A stretch of 64,000 bases of DNA from Gigantopelta aegis (taxonomy: Eukaryota > Mollusca > Gastropoda > Neomphalida > Peltospiridae), in the NCBI RefSeq assembly GCF_016097555.1, contig NC_054704.1, forward strand, positions 91,620,502 to 91,684,501, in the 5' to 3' direction. Below the pieces are notes generated by a model. It was not told the origin of the DNA, did no database searches, and saw nothing but the letters and a program-made list of their open reading frames with translations. The position numbers and the translations under genes are program-made. How positions within the stretch are numbered: position 1 is the stretch's first letter; each line of letters begins with the position of its first letter. This document shows, piece by piece, positions 37,005-48,845 of this stretch.

Positions 37005-37514
37005 CGTCTCTTTCTTCTTTTCATCTGCTGTCGTTTTTCGTTCGTTCTTTTTCGTTAGTTCTGCTTTGAAACCGGGCTCGCTAACAGAAGGATCGTCTTT
37101 TTGCAGAATGTCCATGAGGTAAGCGATATAACTGGTAGCGAGGCGTAACGTTTTGATTTTCGACAGTTTGGTGTCTGACGGAACGTTCGGGATACAACCC
37201 CGCAATGACGCGAAGGCGTTATTAATACTCATTGTTCTCCGTCTCTCCTTCTTGTTTGCGGTTATCCTTCTTTTCACGCACCTCACCCCGTTCTCGTAGT
37301 GTACAGTATACTCCAGGGGGTTCGTGTGGGCCAGATCCAGTTGCATGTACTGATCCGGGGGCGTCAATTCCTGGGGGTTCAGCATCCAGTTCTGGTAGTA
37401 GCCCGGATGCTCGGTGTGATCCGGGTACCGGACCTGGGGGTACTGGTAAAACTCGTGGGTCATAGGTCCCGGATGAGCGTAACCCTGAGCGTAGCCGCCT
37501 ACACTCAAACTCAT
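37005..37514 (-). CDS. HAND: HAND-type bHLH factor, exon 1
   Basis: Encodes residues 1-170 of a heart- and neural-crest-derivatives-expressed (HAND) type transcription factor, which acts in the nucleus and binds E-box DNA as a bHLH dimer. The start is the ATG at 37514 (TTCAACATGAGT); the frame is open three codons upstream but begins with GTG. The N-terminus MSLSVGGY resembles HAND MSLVGG, and QNWMLNPQELTPPDQYM matches the family's W-x-PEMSPPDYSM block. The basic region is KRRITANKKERRRTMSINNA (about residues 81-100). Helix-loop-helix follows to about residue 138, including CIPNVPSDTKLSKIKTLRLA and TSYIAYLMDIL. The charged tail FKAELTKKNERK leads to a phase-0 donor (GAGACG, then GTGAGA). Beyond it the open frame runs on only as intron. 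Confidence 0.95.
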
Positions 37515-38060
37515 GTTGAACACTTTTCGGTTATTTTCTTTTCAATTCAAATTTTGTAATATTTCAAAAATAAATATTACTATGAATTGAAATAAATCAT
37601 TTGGTTGCGTCGTTTGATATAATCACAGTTTTCAACAATTCTTTCCAGTAATAACACTCTTTTTTCTCTTTCTCTAACTCTTTCTGTCTGTTATATTTCC
37701 AGAAAAAGTACTAAAATTTCAGATGTTTCATTCACCAGTGGAACAAACGGAGAAATGTACAACATAAATAAGCAAATAACACAATCTCCGAGCCGCGGTT
37801 ACGAATGAAGAGTCTTTCCGTGATCAGCACTGTCATATGCACTCAATTTCAGTGTGAAAGAGATACCCACGGAGAGAATTCTTAACAGATCTCTTGTAGG
37901 TCATCAACCAATCAGATGGCGCCTTTGAAGCTCCTATACTTCATTAATGAAATTGGCCCCACCCACTGCGCGGACTCCGCCTCCAGTTGCCCCCTGTCAG
38001 TCAACTTTGTAAACACGTGAAATTGGACCACGTGTTTAGGGATTAAGTTGTATATTGCCA
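37515..38060 (-). promoter_or_regulatory. HAND: HAND 5' UTR and proximal promoter (putative)
   Basis: 37515-37800 is AT-rich leader. At 37890-38040 the composition changes. On the minus strand there are two CCAAT-type motifs (GATTGG at about 37908 and GGGGCCAATTTC near 37950), a CACCC/GC-type box (GTGGGTGGGG, near 37960), a CATCTG E-box and two CACGTG sites (38015-38035). No convincing TATA box is seen. The role is inferred from motif clustering 400-500 bases upstream of the start codon. Confidence 0.45.
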
Positions 38061-39534
38061 GAAGAAACTGATTTGACATTTGTGTAGGTTTTGTTCATTC
38101 TTGCGTTTATGTACTAGTTGCACTTTAGACGGAGATAATTTCGGATTGTTTTGTTTAACTTTCGACATGGTAACGCAGTAAAAAAGACAACTTGCACGAT
38201 GTCATAATAATTCATTTGATAAATACTGATGATTTACATATACTGTATGTAATAATACTATGGGATACATATGTAATTACAACATATGAAACTATAAAAA
38301 ATGCTATCGCTAATTACAAATATTTAGATTATTTTTGCGAAATTTAACATTTAAATGATAGTCACTAGCTATTAATTGTATTCTATAGGAAGTTAACTTT
38401 GTATAAAACTTTCATACCCCCCCCCCCCCCCCCCCCCCATGTATTCCATAATGTATTATATAAAACTGTTGCCAGGATAGTAGCATAATTCAAAAAGGAA
38501 ATCGCTTTAACATGTGTACTAATGACGACTGCTGTATAAATATTAAATTAATAATGTAAATACTAGTATTAAACCCATTTACTTATAGTCCAAGACAATA
38601 CGTGAATATAATATTTTGTTTGTATATGAAATTTGTTTTGGTTTTTTTTTCTACTGTTATATATGATGTTGTAACTTTTCATTTACCCCTTACTTTATTC
38701 GAGCACAAGGCAAATTAGGCATAAAGGTAGTTAGTTATCCATTTCGAACCTAGAGCAATTAGAAAATTGGACAACCTTTCCTGAATTTGTGAAAAGTGGA
38801 TAAACTGACACCAAACTTGCCAAAAGGTATTTGTCTTTAAATTATTGAATCCCACAAAAAGAAATCATACTTAAAAAAAATAAGAATAATAAATATAATT
38901 CTTATAAAACTGTTTGCCGTTCATTAGATTTTCTGAACTGCTTACTTCGTCACACCTGATACCTTGTGTTGTGTCGTTAGGTATGGCTGCGCCTTAAAAA
39001 TGTTTAGTTATCATAACTTATCAACCGTGTCACAGCATCAGCTTATCGTCAAACACAAACATTAATTTATTTCTGTATATAAATTATCTGATTGGATTTT
39101 CTTATTCCTTTTTACTACCCCGCCACCCCAATCCGCACTAGTTACTTTAGTTGTTTTTTTCTTGGGTTTTTGTTTTTATCCCACTACCCCCTTTCATTTT
39201 ACTCCTTTGAATTCCATCTCATTTCTTCCCGATCTTGCAAGTCCTCCTATCTTTCAACCTTTTTTCCTGTCCACCTCCACATCCCAGTCCGCGACAGGTG
39301 CTTGTCTATTGTGGCTATCCGTGACAAACACCTATCATTCCCCATCAGCTTTTAGCTATGGGCTTAGTCTGACCACTTCGGAGAGTGTTAAGTAGTTACT
39401 TCTGGGATTGTTAAGAGGCACTTGTAACTACCTACTATGCTCCCCTATTACCGGGGTACTTTAGGCTTTGTATGGCCTGACCAGTCGTGGGGGGGGGGGG
39501 GGGCATTTCGTCGGGATGGGGAAACCCGGATCCA
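38061..39534. other. Spacer with poly-C and poly-G
   Basis: Poly-C at 38418-38438 and poly-G at 39489-39503. The open frames at 39092-39395 are C/T-rich and unsupported. Confidence 0.5.
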
Positions 39535-39828
39535 CTAAAGAGACCGTCTTGAGTTTGCTGCTATGGTAACACGTTTCCGATAGATTATTTTTAATCACTA
39601 AAATTACCTATAAAATGCAGGGGGGGGGGGGGGGTGGGTCTAGAATATCAATAGTTGTGATCAAGGTGATTCAGATAGCTTGAATGTATTTAGCGCCGAT
39701 ACTGGACAGTACCGTCTACTATTAGTAATAATTTCTATATTAGAAAGTAAAATAAAGTTTTAGCTTTTTTAAACATTAGTACGACCAGAAAGGTATTGAC
39801 TATACAGACACTGATATTCGAAACAATG
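39535..39828 (+). mobile_element. TTAA-type MITE, partial copy
   Basis: Left end AAAGAGACCGTCTTGAGTTT, then TTGCTGCTATGGTAACACGT and GTCTAGAATATCAAT, parallel to the copy at 47886-48237. It is interrupted by about 14 G at 39620-39634. The right end is missing; a family W tail lies there instead. Confidence 0.75.
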
Positions 39829-39831
39829 AAG

Positions 39832-39890
39832 GAAATGTTTTATTTAACAACGCACTCAACACATTTTATTTACGGTTATATGACTTCGAA
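39832..39890 (-). mobile_element. SINE family W tail fragment
   Basis: GGAAATGTTTTATTTAACAA, CGCACTCAACACATTTTATT and ACGGTTATATGAC only. Confidence 0.75.
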
Positions 39891-40080
39891 TATATGGTAT
39901 TTCCATCATTAGTTAATCCATGTAAAAATGCTTTGTGATTCGTTTGCAACCCTATATGGCTGTTTGGTAGTAATGCTAATATGAATAAATGTGGTTATCT
40001 AGACATGGTCATTTTCGTTACATTCAGGCAAAAGACAACCTGTCACTCTACAAAAATGGGAGCCCGTACGCCTATGGTAA
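39890..40080 (-). repeat. Dispersed repeat D, inverted fragment
   Basis: Reverse-complement match to 25709-25957: TTTCCATCATTAG, GATTCGTTTGCAACCCTATA and GCTAATATGAATAAATG. It ends near GTACGCCTATGG. Confidence 0.7.
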
Positions 40081-42320
40081 AGTGGAACGTGGTTTCTGTT
40101 TAGAGAGCTTCAAAAGGTGTTAACAAAATACGACGTTACGGACAGCTCATATTGTTTGAAAATCGTTGTCCTTTCTGGGGGTTGGTGGCAAATTATACGC
40201 ATACTGGTCAACCCTTTGTTCGCTGGAAATTATGAAAACAACATCGGCTGGCGTGCGCATGTTTGCATGTTCGGGTTCAATAGCTACAACAATGGAAAAA
40301 CAAAATAATCTACTTAGCTAATTTTATAATCAAATTTAGCGACGAAACTAGTCATTCATTCCTCGCTTCAGACCAATTTTCGCTACTGCCTGTAGCTTTA
40401 GCGCGTGGCGAGCGCCATTTGCGCGTGGCCGCGTGCAGAACAACGTTGACGTCACGTGGAGAAATGCAATCAATTTCTAATTTTTCATTACAAAGATAAA
40501 ATAGTCTTCTTTTATCAAAACGAACCACTCTGTCATAGATGTCGACTGAAAATCTACAAATTCCTCGAGAAATCAGTCGTACAATCGAAAGATCTCATTC
40601 ATGAATTCACCGTGGGGGGAGCTTCAACAGGAAGGAATGGGAGCAAAGAGTAAACGCGTAGATAAAAAAGAAATATTATATTGCGATATTGCAGATAAAA
40701 CTAGCTACAGCATGGGGTCGGTTTCAACGTTGTGGTCTTGGTTTTTCATGATCAGTTTCAGGCGCGGAGCTTGGGAGGGGGATTAGAAGGGAGGGTCGTA
40801 ACATCAATGTATCGTGGTGACGTTGAAAAACAAGACTTCTCGCCATATAGTCGACAAAATTCAATTCCGTATACCTTACTTCATATTATAACAAAGCAGC
40901 TTACAACATTTTATAAACAAAATGTTGAACTACATTTGTATATATACAAGCTATGAAACCAGTTGGTAATACAACATGACATAATAGTAAATGTCAGTTA
41001 TGAAACGAGTACTATTCTGTTTGGGATACAGCTAGTCTGATGTTTGACGTTTTGCTACAACAACATAGAGGAATTTACATATAACAGTAAAAGAAATCTC
41101 TTACTTAGATTTGGTATTAATTTAATTAAATATAGTTTTAAAATAGATGGTTTACACTAGTAATGTTTTTAATGAAGCTAATTACTAGTATTTGACCACT
41201 GAGCCACGCCTGAATTTCATTAGATTATATTAAGTCTTGTTCGAAAAATTGTTTTAAAGATTGTAATACTGGTGATGGACAGGACGATAAAAGAAAACAT
41301 ACCGGTACCAATATATTATTATAATCTGTCACGATGCATCGATTTAAAGCAACTGTATCATGATATATAAATTTGAGGGTTTTTTTTAAAATGTATTAAA
41401 ATGTACTAATTTTGCGAACATTTCCTAAGACAGAAATTATACTTTTTACGAACAATCCCGAAGATTGAAATTTCAATTCCCACGTTCAGTTGCAGGAAAT
41501 GATCTCTAGATTTGAGGTGAGGTCAGGGTAATCTTTGGACCATGGGTCGGGTTTCTGACATTGCCAGCCACTGGATCCGGGGTGGGGTAGATTGGTGGCG
41601 TCTGTATCGCTATAAATTTCACTCGGCGTTGCCATGACATTATGAACAAAACGGGGTCTTTAGTGGAATTTACTCAAAACATAAACACATGTATTTGCAT
41701 TACTCAACCAAACAAGTTTGAAAAGCTAAAACGTACATATCGAGATATGTATCTTGTATCTTAGACCTGTAGTTTATATAATTATATATTTTTAGTACAA
41801 TGTATACTTATTAAATAATTAATTTTGGTAAGTATACAGGCTTTGTTTTTTGTGGGGGTTTTTTGTGTTTTTTTGTTTGTTTGTTTTTTGGGGGTTTTTT
41901 CTTTGTTGTTGTTTTTGTTGGGGGGGGGTTCGGGAGGGGGGCATGAATCAATATACAACAGTGACAAGCAACTAATATATAAATAACCATTTCTCAAACT
42001 ACTAGCATTGTAATATACAAATTGTTTCGGGGTAACAGAAATTAACCAGTTATTTCTGAAGAACATGCCTTCCATTCCATTAAGACAATCAACACGTTAA
42101 TTACAGCAAGGCCCTGTAATATGCCATTATACACACCTCGCTATGTCACAGACGGCAAATTGCGAACACGGTAGCCGTCCAATTCACTAAGTGCGATAGT
42201 TCCAGTGTGGCAATATACAAATTGATTAACGTGCGTCATTCACCGCGATTAGGGTCGTCACAGAATGAGTGCTAATCATTTGGGAAGTTGTTTACTAGTA
42301 TTGATATAGTTGATTAATTC
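40081..42320. other. Spacer, no gene recognised
   Basis: 40375-40460 is CpG-rich and contains TGACGTCACGTGG (a palindromic CRE overlapping a CACGTG-type site) at about 40447-40460. The open frames at 40117-40956 are short and unmatched. 41840-41945 is T/G-rich with G-runs. Confidence 0.4.
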
Positions 42321-42478
42321 ATTGTAATTCATTTTCGTGCTTAGATCCAGTTAAGGTTCAAGCACGCTGTCTTGGCTACACACCTCAGTTACTAAGGTTG
42401 TCTGTCCATGACAGTGGGTTAATGGTTTGTGAGAGAAAAGTGGGAGTAGTGGCTTACATCTATCCACTGACTCGTTAC
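42321..42478 (-). mobile_element. SINE, family C, head-truncated
   Basis: TTTTCGTGCTTAGATCCAGT, AAGCACGCTGTCTTGGC, CACTGACTCGTTA on the plus strand. Confidence 0.75.
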
Positions 42479-42907
42479 AACTTTGTTTTCTCTTTCAAAT
42501 AGACCACTTTTATAAAGGTGGGGTTGTTTTTTTGTGTTTTTTTCAAAGTTGAAAGGGGAAGGACCCCCAAAGGCTTCTAAAGTGAAAGCAAATCTGTCGG
42601 TTTAATGCAAACAGCTTGCGACCACTTACACCCACACCATATAGCAATCCAAGCCACGAAACTCAAACACTTAGCTAGAGTAGCCTATAGTAAAATTTAA
42701 TTTTTACATGTTCATATAAATAAAGATCCCATTTTTTAATAGCTTATTAATCACTTGTCGTGGACGTCAGTATAAAGTTTCGATATGGATTTGTTTTAGT
42801 AATGAACTAGTGCATTTTATGGCTAATATTGTTTTAAAGAAGAAGAAACAAGTATCCTGTAAAATAAGAATAAATAAATAAATAAAACTGCAGAACGAGG
42901 TTTCGTT

Positions 42908-43290
<383 letters not shown>

Positions 43291-43766
43291 TCCACTAACA
43301 GAAACAACATGATGGGGATGGAGGGAGATGGAGGGGATGAGACAAAAAAAACCTAGAACTAGAATAATTTACACAGGCTTGGCATTCCTTTTGTCTTGTC
43401 ATTCACGGTTGGGCTACCCCAGTGGCGACATCCAATCAGAGTTCTTGTCTCAACCGATAACCCGGCCACGCTAATGGACCGGGGTTACCTTGTAATCGCG
43501 GACACAGGCGACAAGTGAAAAATACGACAGCAGAACTGTTTTCCTGACATTTTATTGCTCGATCACACAAGTCGTTTTATCTGAAGGGCTGTTCCAAAAT
43601 TCATCACAAAGGGGGTGGGAAAACTAAGATATATTTTTATTCCATTAGAACAGAAAAATCTTTCAACATTATAGCTTTATGTGCATTTCAAAAAATGAAA
43701 ATGAAAAAGAAAAAAAAAAATCAAAAAAAAGAAAGAAAAAAAAAAAGAAGTGGACCCATAAAATAA
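43291..43766. other. Spacer with A-rich end
   Basis: No gene; A-rich 43688-43748. Confidence 0.55.
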
Positions 43767-44160
43767 GTGGACCCAGTGGTAAAGCGCTCGCTTGATGCGC
43801 AGTAGGTCTGGGATCGATCCCCGTTTGTGGTCCCATTGGGGTATTTTTAAGGCCGTGGTATGTGCTATCCTGTACGGGATGGTGCATATAAAATATATTT
43901 AGTTACTATTGGAAAAATTCCTGTCATGGACAAAACTCTCCGACAAAGTCAGAGGTTGTGCCCACGACAGGCGTGCTTGAACAGTTCTCTGATGGAAGCA
44001 TACCAAAAATTACCCACACTCAAACACATACTGGAAACATTTAGCGGGTTTCCTTTCTAAGACTATATGTGAAAATTATCACATGTTTGACATCCAACAG
44101 CCAATGATTATTAAATAAATGTGCACTGGTGGTGTCGTTAAACAAAACAACTTTAACTTT
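43767..44160 (+). mobile_element. SINE, family V, with about 120-bp foreign insert
   Basis: The head (GGACCCAGTGGTAAAGCGCT, GGATCGATCCCC) and the tail (GTGGTGTCGTTAAACAAAAC) are intact. About 43919-44040 is unrelated to family V and carries GTGCCCACGACAGGCGTGCT, which looks like a piece of another SINE. Confidence 0.8.
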
Positions 44161-45601
44161 CTTCCATTCCTCAATATTGTGATAGATTCTGGATTTGCTC
44201 TAAAAGAACTTACTTATTAGGTTTTTATTTCAGTGTTTGTTTCGATGATTTTTTTATACTTGGTTTCGTTCTTATTTTTGTTTGTTTAAGGGTTTTTTTG
44301 TGTGTTTTTGAGGGGGGGGGGGTGTGTTGTTGTTGTTTTAAATACTAGTAGCATCCCAATATGTTTAACCAGCTGTAGTGGTTTTCTGGTATTTTGTTTG
44401 TTGCTTGTTTCTCTTGAGCTTTTTACCTGTTGACTATCATCCCAATCTTGATGTAGTTCGCGATTTTTTGGCAGCTTCAAATTCTGATTACACTGCGATT
44501 TCCGTAGGAAATCATATAAATGTACATTTCAAAACGACGATTAATTTAACTAGGCGTGTTGCTTTCATTGAAACAGACAGCGCCAGATACACCCTGGCAA
44601 TTAACAACGTTCATCCCTTCTAATTGTACGCCGATAACTACGATCGCTGGACCTCACAACGTAATTTGGTATGTTAGGTATACACCGGTGTAAATTCATT
44701 TCTCTTGAATCTCAGTTGTAAGTTGTCATGCCATGAGGCTAGTATTTCAGTATCGGCGTCTATAATTTTTGTAAACTTTTACGCCACATATAATGCTTAT
44801 GGTAATTTGAAAATAATGGGGTAGACAAAAAATATATAGGCATGCCTATATACGTTTTTTGTTTTTTTTATTCATGCAATATCTAGTTATTTGAAAAACA
44901 CAATTATAAAAGAAAGTAATAAAATTAAGACCTGGTTCATATTACGTAACAAAATTCAGGGATCGTTAAAAGTTGAGATAACATCGCCAGCTTTTTAACA
45001 AAGTTAGTTAATTCTTTGATCAATTCCCATCAGGCAATGGCACGATACTTCCCAGCATGCATCATGATCACTCACACTGAAACACTAACCGTGCATGAAA
45101 TCAGGAAAACTGATCTTATCTGAAATTCGAACCCGAGAGAGTTACGTATACGTTGATAAAGACTGTGCAAGCGCGTGTGCAGAGTGTGAGCTTCATGGGT
45201 CCAATACCCCTCCTGTTATAACGAATTTGCACTCTTTATTCAATACATTTTCTGGGGAAGCCTGTCTCGGACCCCCATCACCCATCACCCCTATAAAGTT
45301 TGCTCGCCAGTCTAGTCCTCCTCCCACCTTTTAAAATTCCTGTCAACGCCCGTTAAGCTTTGGATTGAAAACATCAAACAAACAAAAAACAAAAAAATAT
45401 ATACAGATAAAAAAGTATTTTGGAAGCATGACTGTGGTAAAAATATTGTTATCATACATGTGTATGATATAAACGTAATAATTATATACCCGGTTAATTT
45501 AAACATTTTAAATTTTACAATAATATTTACAATACGAAGACATCAATGCAAGATACAAACATATCTTCGTAGCAACAATAATTTAGAAACCTCGAAGTTT
45601 G

Positions 45602-45603
<2 letters not shown>
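44161..45603. other. Spacer, no gene recognised
   Basis: G-run at 44310-44321. A plus-strand frame at 44378-44623 is unmatched. A G/C-run is absent at 45200-45340 but C-rich text occurs. Confidence 0.45.
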
Positions 45604-45644
<41 letters not shown>

Positions 45645-45663
45645 TCTTATATATATATATATA
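45604..45663. repeat. (GT)n-(TA)n microsatellite
   Basis: About 40 bases of GT, then CTTA and about 14 of TA. Confidence 0.95.
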
Positions 45664-45927
45664 TTGTGCGGTTGTCCAAATGCAGCAGGATATTCAGTTT
45701 CAAGACGACATTTAAAATATCATTTTAAAAATTCCATTTCATTACATGAGTTATTTTCTTCTAACATTTTAGGTGAGGCCCAAATTGTTTTAATTACTAA
45801 GTCTATTCCAAAGAAAAAGTTCCAAGTTCGACACATTATTGTCAACTTTTTGTGATGTAGCAAATACAATTCTGAACATATTTTTAAATTTGAAACCAGA
45901 GCCAAGGGATTTTGAAAATATTTTCTC

Positions 45928-45959
<32 letters not shown>

Positions 45960-47458
45960 GGGTGTGTGTGTGTGTGTGTAAATAAACATGTTTATTAAAA
46001 TACTTTAACATGAAAATATATCATAATATTCACAAGTAGATTATCATTGATTGGTATATACAGACATTGGTAACATAATTATTGAAATGAGGTAAATTAT
46101 AAGAAAATGAAAATGAAAATGCATCGTTAATAAATTGTTTTGTTTTGGTATCATTATTCTAAAGCAAAATTGTTTTATAAACATCAAGACCTACCACGAT
46201 TTAGCATACATGTATTATACTGATCAATTCGTAATCTTATCAATTCCCTACACAATATATATTTCACGGATATGGAAGAAACGTTAGATGACTTGTGGCG
46301 TTGACATCACCACTGATAACCACAAAGAACCATACTGCGGCTCCCCGCCAAGAACGACAAACAACCATGCTGCGAAGTTAACCAAGCGAGCGAAGTGAGT
46401 CCGTTAGAGAGCGGACCCATGGGTGTCGTCAAAGTGATCAAGAACGCTTTTCATTTCATTTGATGTTACTATTAGAATATTTAAACTTTGAATCTGCACA
46501 GCCACGAGGACGAAAATGTAATTTTTTTGTGTTTTTCGTTTGTTTGTTTGTTTGTTTGTCTGGTTTGTTTGTTTGTTGTTTTGTTTTGTTTTGTTTCTTT
46601 GTTGTTGTTATTTGTAGGGTGCTACTCTTTATATACAGAGAATAACTGGTTACTGTTTTAATATATTGGCTTTATACATTGGACCTTAGCGGTATAAAGA
46701 CGATATTAGGTATCTCACGACAGTAACCAGGTATTTTATTTATTCTGCAATTCACATGAAACGAAATATTAATATAATAATAATATTAATTTTATTTCAC
46801 AACTTGAAGGCCTTGTCACCTACAATATCCATACACCAAAATAAACTAGTTCTTAAATACGGTAACAACAATTTATTTTTTATTTTTAAGTTTTATCTAG
46901 TTATCATACCTTGACAATACATATAGGATAAAAATAAATATATAAAAATCGGGCTCGTAAAATGGGTTCTGAATACTTCCAACATACCAATACAGACATC
47001 GACAATAATAATAGCTAAATGAACATATCAACAATATAACTTTGTTCCCTAAACAATCGCACATTCCGTAATATATTACAATGCGTATCGCAATACACAT
47101 GCACATATATAACGCAATATATCACCATAAGAAAAATTACTGGCAGTACCCAAACACTATCAACAACTGCTGGATGACTGGGAACAAACCAAGTTAGGTT
47201 ATAGATGTGTAATGTTAGAAGGTTAGTAGTTGGATATCATGATGTAGATGTTCCAGAATTTCGGAATTAATGTCTTCAGAAATGGCAAGGAGCCATTAGC
47301 ATCAATTAGACAAAGTCATTTAGAAGTGAGTTTGATGAACAGCCTCTAACTACAACGGCAGGTTGGGTCGCGCTGGTCAACTGGTCACGTGATCGTGTTT
47401 GGCACCAAGTCTTCCAGAACTGGTAGCTGTTTTAGTCCGGGTACTTCTGGAACGGTGT
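45664..47458. other. Spacer with poly-T and T/G-rich tracts
   Basis: Poly-T (about 29) at 45931-45959 is followed by GT repeats. A T/G-rich tract lies at 46520-46615. 46280-46440 and 47160-47450 are non-repetitive and less AT-rich, with no protein recognised. Confidence 0.5.
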
Positions 47459-47690
47459 AAAGTTAAAGTATGTTTGTTTAACGACAATACTAGAGCATAT
47501 CGACTATTGGATGTCAAACATTTGGTAATTTTGACATATAGTCTTTAGAGGAAACCCGCTATATTTTACCATTAGTAGCAAGGGATCTTTTATATACACT
47601 TTCTCCACAGACAGGGCAGCACATACCACGGCCTTTGATATACCATCGTGGGGCATTGGTTGGGACGGGGAAAACAATCAGATAATGTAA
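47459..47690 (-). mobile_element. SINE, family V/T, head-truncated
   Basis: TTTGTTTAACGACAATACTA, GACTATTGGATGTCAAACAT, CATACCACGGCCTTTGATAT, GGTTGGGACGGGG on the plus strand. Confidence 0.8.
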
Positions 47691-47885
47691 CTGTTTTAAC
47701 GGTTCGGAGATTTCTTCAAGCCAACAAAGAGACTAGGCCTACTTCTAAACAAATACAGTTAATAAGGCCTTTTAGTAAAATATCGCAAAATACTCAATAA
47801 GGAAAGATGATTTTCTAGAAATAATTACTATAAACCTGTATATGAAAAAAATTGGCTGATATGTAAATAAGATCAAATTATTTAA

Positions 47886-48237
47886 AGAGACGGTCCTGAG
47901 TTTGCTGCCATTGTAAGATGTTTCCGACTAATAAAATGTTGTAACAACTAAAATTACATACCGTACTAAATATAGTTTCTTGTTTAGAATATCAATGTCT
48001 GTATATTCAAGGTGTGTCTGGTCATCCTAATGTTTGTAAGTACCCCAAACTGGATTTCGACTCCCAATAATGTATTAGAAAATAACATGAAGTTTCACGT
48101 AGTATAAAATCTAGGACGACCAAAAACACATTTAATATACAGCCACTAGTATGTTATGTAGAAAAATATATATTTAATGTGTTATTATCGTTGTTAAAAA
48201 GTTTCTGTTAGTTGGCAGCAAACTCGGGACAGTCCCT
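47886..48237. mobile_element. MITE with TTAA target duplication
   Basis: The left end AGAGACGGTCCTGAGTTTGC and the reverse complement of the right end (AGGGACTGTCCCGAGTTTGC) match with three differences over the first 20 bases and continue TGCCA. TTAA flanks both sides (47882-47885 and 48238-48241). At 352 bases with no coding frame, it fits a piggyBac- or Kolobok-type non-autonomous element. Confidence 0.85.
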
Positions 48238-48241
48238 TTAA

Positions 48242-48695
48242 TGTTACTATGTGCGTGGGTGGTGGTTGTGAAAACACTCCGCCAAAGGTAATTATTCCTG
48301 GAGCCTACCTACCACACAGCCATTCACGAACGTAGACTTCTAAATATAGAACATGCATGCTATATCGGTTTTATGTAGAGTTTAATAACTGGATCTTCTA
48401 CTTTTATTTTATATATTTATATATAAAGCTGTGGAAATTGTTTATAAAATTTTACTCCTAAGTGTGTAGAATTAACTTTTGTTTAAAACTGACATTTAAT
48501 CGTTTACCATTCGATGGCTTCTATTTCTCTATTCGCTAAACAAAATGTCTTTTATTTGGATTTTATTGTAGAAAGCTGAAGGCTATCAGCGAGCTAGCGT
48601 AAAAGAAAACTCGACTATGACCACACATCAAGAAAACTGAACGACCTTTGGTGAAATCCTAAACAAATGTACCGAGGCATCGTCGACCTAGTTCA

Positions 48696-48698
<3 letters not shown>
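48242..48698. other. Spacer
   Basis: Nothing recognised. Confidence 0.5.

Positions 48699-48744
<46 letters not shown>
48699..48744. repeat. (AC)n microsatellite
   Basis: About 23 AC units, growing at the edge of a family C SINE fragment. Confidence 0.95.
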
Positions 48745-48746
<2 letters not shown>

Positions 48747-48845
48747 CAGCTATCTGCCCAGGACAGTGGGTAAGTGGTTAGTTGTTATAGTGAGAGAGAA
48801 GACGGTGTAGTGATCTTACATCTACCTATTGTGTCGTTAAAATTC
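48743..48845 (-). mobile_element. SINE, family C fragment
   Basis: CACCTCAGCTATCTGCCCAG, GACAGTGGGTAAGTGGTTAG on the plus strand. Confidence 0.75.

Noticed and set aside
36859-37559. Plus-strand frames opposite HAND exon 1
   Set aside because: They are antisense shadows of the bHLH exon and its adjacent A/G-rich minisatellite.
44378-44623. An 81-residue plus-strand frame
   Set aside because: The first third is T/G low complexity and the remainder matches no family I know; not supported as a gene.
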